A stretch of 64,000 nt of DNA, from contig NZ_JAHVIA010000007.1 of NCBI RefSeq assembly GCF_019801965.1, positions 300,269 to 364,268 on the forward strand, in the 5' to 3' direction. The notes below the pieces were generated by a model. The model was not told the DNA's origin and did no database searches. It saw only the letters and a list, made by a program, of their open reading frames with translations. The DNA comes from Salipiger bermudensis (GTDB taxonomy: Bacteria; Pseudomonadota; Alphaproteobacteria; Rhodobacterales; Rhodobacteraceae). Below, piece by piece: positions 57,861 through 64,000 of the stretch; positions within the stretch are counted from its first letter, which is position 1, and every line of letters starts with the position of its first letter. Position numbers and translations under genes: made by a program.

Positions 57861-58673
57861 ATGCTGCGACTGGACGGAAAGACCGCCTTCATCACGGGCT
57901 GCGGGGCATCGGGACCGGCCGAGGGCGATGACGTGCTCGCCGCCAACGGTCAGGCCATTGCCCTCACCCTCGCCGCCGAGGGCGCCCGCCTCTTCGGCAT
58001 CGACCGCAACCCGGAGGCACTGGAGCGCACCGCCGCGCAGGTGCGTGACGCCGGTGGCACGATGCAGACGCTCGTCGCCGACGTGACCGATCCCGCCGCC
58101 GTGAGCGAGGCGGTTGCCGCCTGTGTCGCGGGTTTCGGCACGCCCGACATCCTGGTCAACAATGTCGGCCAGTCCGAGCCCGGCGATCCCGGCACCATGT
58201 CGCTCGAGGTCTGGAACGCCCAGTTCCGCCTCAACCTCGACAGCGCCTTTCTCACCTGCCACGAGATCCTGCCTCTGATGGAGGCCGCCGGGGGCGGCTC
58301 GGTGATCAACATCTCCTCGATCGCGGGGCTGCGCTATATCGGCAAGCCGCAGGTCGCCTATGCCGCCGCCAAGGCTGCACTGATGCAGATGACCAAGACC
58401 GCGGCGGTGATCTATGCCGACCGTGGCATCCGCCTGAACTGCGTCGCGCCGGGCCTGATCGCCACGCCGCTGGTGCGCCGGCTCGCTGACAAGTATGCAG
58501 GTGGCGACTATGCCGGCTTCACAGCGCATCGCGACGCGCAGGTACCGATGGGCCGGATGGGCCGGGCCTGGGACGTGGCGCACGCCGTGCGGTTCCTGGC
58601 CAGCGACGAGAGCCGCTACATCACCGCCCAGTGCCTGACCGTGGATGGCGGCATCACCGAAACCACGCCCTGA
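57861..58673 (+). CDS. Short-chain dehydrogenase/reductase
   Basis: A 270-residue SDR. The catalytic triad is visible as serine in VINISSIAGLRYI (near 150) and Y-x3-K in QVAYAAAKAAL (near 166). NNVGQSEPG and the C-terminal YITAQCLTVDGG are typical. The nucleotide loop is odd: TGCGASGPAEGDDVLAANGQ replaces the usual TGxxxGIG, a gain of about eight residues. The loop may have shifted or cofactor binding may be altered. GAAAGGAC precedes the ATG. Substrate unknown. Confidence 0.85.
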   Translation: MLRLDGKTAFITGCGASGPAEGDDVLAANGQAIALTLAAEGARLFGIDRNPEALERTAAQVRDAGGTMQTLVADVTDPAAVSEAVAACVAGFGTPDILVNNVGQSEPGDPGTMSLEVWNAQFRLNLDSAFLTCHEILPLMEAAGGGSVINISSIAGLRYIGKPQVAYAAAKAALMQMTKTAAVIYADRGIRLNCVAPGLIATPLVRRLADKYAGGDYAGFTAHRDAQVPMGRMGRAWDVAHAVRFLASDESRYITAQCLTVDGGITETTP

Positions 58674-58743
58674 CGGCACGACCGCGGCGCTGATCGTACC
58701 GGCGATCCCGGCGATCTGCGGGACCCAGACGACCCGGGCACAA

Positions 58744-58769
58744 GGGGCCGCGTTGCTTCACGCGGCCCC
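58744..58769. terminator. Bidirectional hairpin between SDR and ppsA
   Basis: A perfect 10-bp stem: GGGGCCGCGT (58744-58753) and ACGCGGCCCC (58760-58769), with a 6-nt loop, between convergent genes. No T-run on either side. Confidence 0.6.
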
Positions 58770-58781
58770 TGCCCTCGCGCG

Positions 58782-58802
58782 CGCACCGCGCACCGCGCAC
58801 CG
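58782..58802. repeat. Three copies of a 7-bp tandem repeat
   Basis: CGCACCG is repeated three times without change (58782-58788, 58789-58795, 58796-58802). It lies between the hairpin and the ppsA stop and has no evident function. Confidence 0.7.
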
Positions 58803-58830
58803 GCAGGCCGCCTGCGACATGCGTCGTGAG

Positions 58831-61257
58831 TCATCCACCGCGTTTCGACCGCGAGCTATCAGGACCGGCCTCCGCCTCGGCCACGTTGGCCTTCACCGCG
58901 AAGAAGCTGTCGGGCGTCACCGAGATGCTGTCGATTCCCGCCCGCACCAGCAGCCGGGCGAACTCGGGGTGGTTGCTCGGGGCCTGCCCGCAGAGGCCGA
59001 TCTTGCGTCCCGCCTTGCGGGCCTTGGCGATCACCGTCTCGATCATCCACAGCACCGCCGGATCGCGCTCGCTGAACAGCTCGGCCAGCGCCTCGGAATC
59101 GCGGTCGATGCCGAGGGTGAGCTGCGTCAGGTCGTTGGAGCCGATCGAGAACCCGTCGAAGCGCTCGGCGAAGGCCTCGGCTTCGATCACGTTGGAGGGG
59201 ATCTCGCACATCACGTAGACCTGCAGCCCGTTCTCTCCCCGGGAGAGGCCGTTTTCGGCCATCACCTCGAGCACCCGGTCGGCCTCGCCCACGGTGCGGC
59301 AGAACGGGATCATCACCACCACGTTGTCGAAGCCCATCTCGTCGCGCAGCCGCCGGATCGCCCGGCATTCGAGCGCAAATCCGTCGCGATAGGCCTCGGA
59401 ATAGTAGCGCGAGGCGCCGCGGAAGCCGATCATCGGGTTCTGTTCTGCCGGCTCGAAGCCGCGCCCGCCCAGCAGGTCGGCGTATTCGTTGGTCTTGAAA
59501 TCGCTCATCCGGATGATCGCGGGCTTGGGATACCACGTCGCCGCGATGCGCGAGAGCCCGCGGGCCAGCGTCTCGACGAAATAGTCGAGACGGTCGTCGA
59601 AGCCCCGGGTGAGCCGGTCGATCTCGTCGCGCTCCGGCCCCGGGGCGAGCTGATCGTAGCGGGTCAGCGCCAGCGGATGCACGCGGACCTCGTTGCTGAT
59701 GACGAACTCCATGCGCGCCAGCCCCACCCCATCCGCCGGCAGCCGCCACCAGCGCGCCGCCGCCGCCGGGTTGGCCATGTTGAGCATCACCTCGGTGCGG
59801 GTCTCGGGCAGCGCGTCGAGCCGCGTCTCCTCGACGCTGAACGCCGCCTTGCCGGCATAGATCGTGCCCTCGTCGCCGCCGGCGCAGGAGACGGTGATCG
59901 CCTGCCCGTCATGCAGCAGATGCGTGGCATTGCCGGTGCCGACGATCGCCGGCACCCCGAGCTCACGGCTGATGATCGCCGCGTGCGAGGTGCGTCCGCC
60001 GTGATCCGTCACGATGGCCGCCGCGCGCTTCATGATCGGGACCCAGTCCGGATCGGTGTTCGCCGTGACCAGCACCGCGCCGTCGACGAAGCGATCGATA
60101 TCCGTGGCGCTTTCGATCAGGCAGACCTCTCCGGTGGCAATGTCGTTGCCGACGCTGAGCCCGCGCAGCAGCGCCGCGCCGGTCTCGCCGAGCCGGTAGC
60201 TGCGGAACGCGCCGGCCTCGCTGCGCGACTGCACCGTCTCCGGGCGGGCCTGTACGATGTAGATCTGTCCGGTCTCGCCGTCGCGGGCCCATTCCATGTC
60301 CATCGGCTGACCGTAATGCTCCTCGATCACCACCGCGGCACGGGCCAGCTTGAGGATTTCGGCATCGGAGAGCACGAAGCGCTCGCGCTCGGCCTTCGAG
60401 GTCGGCACCGTGCGCGTGGGCGCCTCGGCGGCTCCCTGGTAGACCATCTTGATCTCCTTCGCGCCGAGCCCCTTGTGCAGGATCGGCGCCAGCTCGGCGC
60501 GCTCGAGGAAGGGCTTGTAGACCTGGTATTCGTCCGGGCTCACCGCGCCCTGCACCACGGTCTCGCCCAGCCCCCAGGCCGCGTTGATCAGGACGATGCG
60601 GTCGAAGCCGCTCTCGGTATCGAGCGAGAACATCACGCCCGAGCCGCCGAGATCGGAGCGCACCATCAGCTGCACCCCCACCGACAGCGCCACCTCGAGC
60701 TGGCCGAAGCCCTTGAGCTTGCGGTAGGTGATCGCCCGGTCGGTGAAGAGCGAGGCAAAGCAGCGCCGGCAGGCGGCGAGCAGCGCATCCTCGCCGCGCA
60801 CATTGAGGAAGGTCTCCTGCTGGCCGGCAAAGCTGGCATCGGGGAGATCTTCGGCGGTGGCAGACGAGCGCACCGCCACCGCGGGCGCCTCCTGCCCGGT
60901 GCGGCGCCCCAGCTCGCGATAGGCGGCACGGATCTGCGCCTCGATCTCCTCCGGCCAGCGCCCGCCGACGATGGCGGCGCGGATGTTGCGCCCGGCCTCG
61001 GCAAGGCTCAGGCGCTCCGCGTCGAGATCGGCGAGCAGTGCTCCCAGCCGGCCCTCGAGACCGTTAGCCGCGATGTAGCGGCGATAGCTCTCCGCGGTGG
61101 TGGCAAAGCCCGGCGGCACCTGAACCCCCTTCGCGCCCAGCGATCGCACCATTTCTCCCAGCGAGGCATTCTTGCCACCGACCGTCGCAACATCCTCGCG
61201 CGTCAGCTCCTCGAACCATTGCAGCGCAGCGGCGCTGTCACGCTCTTGCACGTCCAT
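58831..61257 (-). CDS. ppsA: Phosphoenolpyruvate synthase
   Basis: An 808-residue enzyme that makes PEP from pyruvate and ATP. The N-terminal ATP-grasp part has TVGGKNASLGEMVR (residues 25-38) and RSSATAEDLPDASFAGQQET. The swivelling domain has the phospho-histidine in DHGGRTSHAAIISREL near residue 417. The C-terminal PEP domain has MSDFKTNEY, VYVMCEIPSN, and the catalytic cysteine in IGLCGQAPSNHPEFA near residue 765. The length is normal. A strong FNR-type promoter precedes it, so it may rise under low oxygen. Confidence 0.96.
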   Translation of the reverse strand: MDVQERDSAAALQWFEELTREDVATVGGKNASLGEMVRSLGAKGVQVPPGFATTAESYRRYIAANGLEGRLGALLADLDAERLSLAEAGRNIRAAIVGGRWPEEIEAQIRAAYRELGRRTGQEAPAVAVRSSATAEDLPDASFAGQQETFLNVRGEDALLAACRRCFASLFTDRAITYRKLKGFGQLEVALSVGVQLMVRSDLGGSGVMFSLDTESGFDRIVLINAAWGLGETVVQGAVSPDEYQVYKPFLERAELAPILHKGLGAKEIKMVYQGAAEAPTRTVPTSKAERERFVLSDAEILKLARAAVVIEEHYGQPMDMEWARDGETGQIYIVQARPETVQSRSEAGAFRSYRLGETGAALLRGLSVGNDIATGEVCLIESATDIDRFVDGAVLVTANTDPDWVPIMKRAAAIVTDHGGRTSHAAIISRELGVPAIVGTGNATHLLHDGQAITVSCAGGDEGTIYAGKAAFSVEETRLDALPETRTEVMLNMANPAAAARWWRLPADGVGLARMEFVISNEVRVHPLALTRYDQLAPGPERDEIDRLTRGFDDRLDYFVETLARGLSRIAATWYPKPAIIRMSDFKTNEYADLLGGRGFEPAEQNPMIGFRGASRYYSEAYRDGFALECRAIRRLRDEMGFDNVVVMIPFCRTVGEADRVLEVMAENGLSRGENGLQVYVMCEIPSNVIEAEAFAERFDGFSIGSNDLTQLTLGIDRDSEALAELFSERDPAVLWMIETVIAKARKAGRKIGLCGQAPSNHPEFARLLVRAGIDSISVTPDSFFAVKANVAEAEAGPDSSRSKRGG

Positions 61258-61285
61258 CGGCCTCTCCTCCCTTGCCAGGGGAGGA

Positions 61286-61327
61286 ATCCTAGGCCGGGCG
61301 GCGACGGGGCACCTTGATTGCGGTCAA
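61286..61327 (-). promoter_or_regulatory. FNR-type box and -10 for ppsA
   Basis: TTGAT-TGCG-GTCAA at 61314-61327 matches the FNR/FnrL consensus except for one base. On the minus strand TAGGAT (61286-61291) lies 22 bp away, which puts the box centre at -41.5. The gene starts 29 bp after the hexamer. Confidence 0.8.
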
Positions 61328-61349
61328 ACGCCCGCCGCCGTGCCGCACG

Positions 61350-62729
61350 TCAGAGCGCATAGACCTTCCCGGCCTGCGCGATCTCCACCCCCTGCCCGCC
61401 GAGCCGCCGCGCAAACCCCTCAAGCGGGCCCTGCTCGCCATGCACGAGAAAGGTCTTCTCCGGCGTGCCGGTCCTGCGGTGCCAGGCCAGCAGATCGGTC
61501 GCACCGGCATGGGCCGAGAAACCGTTGATGGTGTGAATGCGCGCCCTGACCGGGATCTCGCGCCCGAAGAGCTTCACCGTCTTCGCCCCGTCGATGATGA
61601 TGCGCGCCAGCGTGCCCTCGGCGGCATAGCCCACGAAGACCACGCCGCTGTCGGGATTGCCGAGATTGTGCCGCAGGTGATGGCGCACGCGCCCGCCGGT
61701 GCACATGCCCGAGCCCGCCATGATGACCGCGCCCGAGCGGATCCGGTTGAGCGCCGCGGACTCCTGCGCCTCGCGGCAGTAGTGCAGCGCCGGCAGCCGG
61801 AACGGATCGTGGCCCGCGTGGACGATCTCGGCCAGCTCCGGGCGCAACGCCTCGGGATGCCGCGCGAAGATCCGCGTCGCCGAGATTGCCATCGGCGAGT
61901 CGAGATAGACCTGCATGTCGGGATCGAGCGTGCCTTCCTCCATCGCCTCGCGCAGGAACCACAGCAGCTCCTGCGCCCGCTCCAGCGCGAAGGTCGGGAT
62001 GATAACGTTGCCGCCGTGCCGCGAGGTGTGGCGCACCGCCGCGATGAACTCTGCGACCGAGGCGTCGAGATCGCGGTGATCGCGGTCGCCATAGGTGGTT
62101 TCCATCACCACGATATCAGCATCGTCGGGCGGGGCCGCGTCGTTCAGTAACGGCCGGTCCGGCGGGCCGAGATCGCCCGAGAACAGGATCCGGCGCGCCC
62201 GGCCCGCCTCGCTCAGCTCGAGCCGGATCGAGGCCGAGCCGAGGATGTGGCCAGCCTCGAAGAAGGTCGCGGTGATGCCGGGAAAGAGCTTGAGGGTCCT
62301 GCCATAGGCAGCGGCGCGTCCGAACCGCTCGATGGCGTCGAGCGCATCGACGGTGTCGTAGAGTGCCTCGTGCCGCCCGCCGCGATGCCCGTGCCGGTGA
62401 TGGCGTCGCGCCTCCTCCTCGTGGAGATGGGCGGAATCGAGCAGCACCAGCCGCGCCAGATCGCGGGTGGCCGAGGTCGCGAGGATCTCGCCCCGAAAGC
62501 CCTGCTTGCAGAGCAGCGGCAACCGCCCGCAATGGTCGAGATGGGCGTGGGTGAGCAGCACCAGGTCGATCCCGGCTGGGTCGAAGCCGAAGGGTCCGGC
62601 ATTGTCGTCGCGCAGCTCGTGGCCGCCCTGGAACATGCCGCAATCGACGAGGATCCGCCGGCCGCCGCATTCGACAAGGTGGCACGAGCCGGTGACCTGA
62701 CCGGCGGCGCCGTGAAAGGACAACTTCAT
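61350..62729 (-). CDS. Beta-CASP metallo-beta-lactamase-fold RNA/DNA hydrolase
   Basis: A 459-residue protein of the beta-CASP family (YsxH/CPSF-type). The zinc motif LLTHAHLDHCGRLPLL is near residue 56. Later metal ligands lie in HILGSASI, FSGDLGPPD and the C-terminal TINGFSAHAGATDLLAWH. RMCTGGR-type motif C is GSGMCTGGRVRHHL. It probably cleaves RNA. It starts in the stop of the LOG-family gene (ATGA) and is the second gene of that operon. Confidence 0.9.
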   Translation of the reverse strand: MKLSFHGAAGQVTGSCHLVECGGRRILVDCGMFQGGHELRDDNAGPFGFDPAGIDLVLLTHAHLDHCGRLPLLCKQGFRGEILATSATRDLARLVLLDSAHLHEEEARRHHRHGHRGGRHEALYDTVDALDAIERFGRAAAYGRTLKLFPGITATFFEAGHILGSASIRLELSEAGRARRILFSGDLGPPDRPLLNDAAPPDDADIVVMETTYGDRDHRDLDASVAEFIAAVRHTSRHGGNVIIPTFALERAQELLWFLREAMEEGTLDPDMQVYLDSPMAISATRIFARHPEALRPELAEIVHAGHDPFRLPALHYCREAQESAALNRIRSGAVIMAGSGMCTGGRVRHHLRHNLGNPDSGVVFVGYAAEGTLARIIIDGAKTVKLFGREIPVRARIHTINGFSAHAGATDLLAWHRRTGTPEKTFLVHGEQGPLEGFARRLGGQGVEIAQAGKVYAL

Positions 62730-63712
62730 GGCATGGCCCCTCCTTCGGTGTGGGTCGGTGTCTCGATCAGAGGGCGCCCGACGCGCGCATACCAGCGCTG
62801 GATGTCGTCCCAGATCTCTTCCGCGGTCTCTGCATACCAGAACAGCGCCCGGTCCTCGGGGTCGATCACACCTTCCTCGACGAGGAAATCGGCGTCGAAG
62901 GCGCGGCGCCAGTAGTCCCGCCCGACGAGGACCACCGGCACCGGCTGGATCTTGCGGGTCTGGATCAGGGTCAGCGTTTCGAACAGCTCGTCGAAGGTGC
63001 CGTAGCCGCCGGGAAACACCACGAGGGCCCTGGCGCGCAGCAGGAAATGCAGCTTGCGCAGGGCGAAGTAGCGGAAGCGGAAGCAAAGCTCGGGCGTCAC
63101 GTAGGGGTTTGGAAACTGCTCCTGAGGCAGGGTGATGTTGAGCCCGACGGTGCGGGCACCGGCCTCGTGGGCGCCGCGGTTCGCCGCCTCCATGATGCCC
63201 GGGCCGCCACCGGTCACCACCACGAGCCGGTTTCCGTGTTCGCCCTCGGCGGCTCCAACGATGCGGCCGAAGGCGCGGGCGATGTCGTAGTAGCGGCTCT
63301 TCTCCTGAAGGCGCCGCGCGATGCGCAGCTTCCGTTGCAGCGCGGCATCCTCGGGTTGATCCGCGATCTCCGCCTCGAGCGTTGCGAGGCGCGCGGCGGC
63401 GCATCCCGGCTCGGTGATCCGCGTCCCGCCGAAGACCACGATCGAATGGGCGATGCCGTGGTCCCTGAGCAGGGTTTCGGCTTTCTGGTAATCGAGCTGC
63501 AGCCGCGCCCCGCGCATGACATCGCGGTCAAGGAACTGCACATCCTCGTCCGCGAGCCGGTAGTTGGGGTTCTCCATGATCCGGCGGACGAGGTCGGGCG
63601 CAGCGGCGTCGTCACGACGCGCCTTCGGCGCGCAGCCCGGAAGCGCGATATCGCGCAGGGTGGGATGCGCCGGGAAAGGCTTGCTCGGCGGGGCTGTCTT
63701 CGGGTCTCGCAT
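62726..63712 (-). CDS. LOG family protein (TIGR00730-type Rossmann fold)
   Basis: A 328-residue protein. The nucleotide-binding motif VVTGGGPGIMEAANRGAHEA is near residue 165 and the family signature VVFPGGYGTFDELFETLTLI near residue 235. This fits the LOG/lysine decarboxylase-like group; LOG enzymes release adenine-type bases from their ribose phosphates. The N-terminal 90 residues are an extension. An FNR-type promoter precedes it. It is in an operon with the beta-CASP gene. Confidence 0.9.
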   Translation of the reverse strand: MRDPKTAPPSKPFPAHPTLRDIALPGCAPKARRDDAAAPDLVRRIMENPNYRLADEDVQFLDRDVMRGARLQLDYQKAETLLRDHGIAHSIVVFGGTRITEPGCAAARLATLEAEIADQPEDAALQRKLRIARRLQEKSRYYDIARAFGRIVGAAEGEHGNRLVVVTGGGPGIMEAANRGAHEAGARTVGLNITLPQEQFPNPYVTPELCFRFRYFALRKLHFLLRARALVVFPGGYGTFDELFETLTLIQTRKIQPVPVVLVGRDYWRRAFDADFLVEEGVIDPEDRALFWYAETAEEIWDDIQRWYARVGRPLIETPTHTEGGAMP

Positions 63713-63799
63713 GGCGTCCCTTTCTGATCGCTCCAGAGAGACGGCACGACCGGTCCTCGCTTTGCCGATCTCCCCGGAGAGCCGCGGCGGACTGCAGGA

Positions 63800-63841
63800 A
63801 GCCTAGCAGCTCTGCCCCGCCGCGGGTTTGACCCGCATCAA
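63800..63841 (-). promoter_or_regulatory. FNR-type box and -10 for the LOG/beta-CASP operon
   Basis: TTGAC-CCGC-ATCAA at 63828-63841 differs from the FNR/FnrL consensus by one base. On the minus strand TAGGCT (63800-63805) lies 22 bp away, exactly the arrangement seen at ppsA. It could also serve the small plus-strand frame at 63872. Confidence 0.78.
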
Positions 63842-63871
63842 GCGGCGTCTGCCCCCGCTCTGGTTTGACTC

Positions 63872-63982
63872 GTGGACACCCCCCATATCGACCCGCCCGC
63901 CTGCACCATTGCGGCGACGACGCTGCTGTTCAACTTCCTGACCTATGTGGGGCTCTGGACGATGATCCCGATGCCGCTTTGA
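63872..63982 (+). CDS. Possible small membrane protein (36 aa)
   Basis: A 36-codon frame opening on GTG and ending in TGA. It has a short polar start (MDTPHIDPPACTIAATT) and one hydrophobic helix (LLFNFLTYVGLWTMIPMPL). It lies 30 bp after an FNR-type box on the other side of the LOG gene. No ribosome-binding site is visible, so translation is uncertain. Confidence 0.4.
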   Translation: MDTPHIDPPACTIAATTLLFNFLTYVGLWTMIPMPL

Positions 63983-64000
63983 ATTGGGTTGTTTCGCCTT

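Noticed and set aside
58645..61317. An 890-codon open frame opposite ppsA
   Set aside because: It is a shadow of ppsA. The histidine- and arginine-rich translation lacks recognisable motifs.

Overview
The window is high-GC bacterial DNA with the gene content of a Rhodobacteraceae (roseobacter-group) chromosome. Pointers to this are the cobA-DUF2849-cysI-cysH-DUF934 sulfate assimilation operon, two complete TRAP transporters, FnrL-type boxes, a dispersed intergenic element common in this family (it carries the run GAGGTATTT and the run CCAGAGAAGACGAG), and an infC gene that opens on ATA. No rRNA, tRNA, phage or CRISPR was seen. The only mobile DNA is a decayed IS3-family remnant.

Layout. 1-360: an inverted pair of an unnamed ~120 bp repeat whose third copy lies at 32150. 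360-5924: an Lrp-type regulator divergent from siroheme/sulfite reduction genes, ending in ferredoxin-NADP reductase. 6106-12932: an orphan membrane protein, infC, an XdhC/MoeA-like pair, a DegT-type aminotransferase, a LysR regulator and phosphoglycolate phosphatase. 13044-21787: glmU-glmS (UDP-GlcNAc supply), a PNPOx-like protein, an AlkD-like repair protein, a histone-deacetylase-fold protein, an AbrB-type membrane protein and the ABC-F ATPase Uup. 22066-25935: an exported sulfatase divergent from a Crp/Fnr regulator, then the IS3 remnant and intergenic repeats. 25977-32050: anmK, tyrS, a GNAT/FemAB-like protein, two overlapping cyclophilin genes and pgk.

32417-40715 looks like a sugar-acid catabolic island: an LgoD-like dehydrogenase, UxaB-like reductase and UxaA-like dehydratase form one operon. 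It is divergent from a GntR regulator with two winged-helix domains, followed by a second GntR regulator and a TRAP transporter. The enzyme set fits L-galactonate to tagaturonate to altronate to 2-keto-3-deoxygluconate. 41607-48137 is a second catabolic island: TetR, a shikimate dehydrogenase, a TRAP transporter and a fused 3-dehydroshikimate dehydratase/VOC protein. This fits uptake of shikimate or quinate and conversion to protocatechuate. 48398-49731 is a PadR/siderophore-interacting-protein pair resembling the E. coli YqjI/YqjH (NfeR/NfeF) pair.

49739-52857 holds a small locus I cannot assign: a radical SAM protein with a C-terminal cysteine cluster, a kinase-fold-like protein with a TTG start, and a divergent family-4-type glycosyltransferase whose start is abnormal. 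53009-63982 is a low-oxygen/stress-type block: DoxX, hemerythrin, an HlyD/ABC-2 exporter, an SDR, PEP synthase, a beta-CASP metallo-hydrolase and a LOG-family protein. FNR-type boxes precede several transcription units here and near 41180, and in each case the putative -10 hexamer lies 22 bp from the box. This repeated geometry, the twin TetR operators, the paired operators at 23748-23774 and the GntR operator on its own promoter are the strongest regulatory signals in the window.
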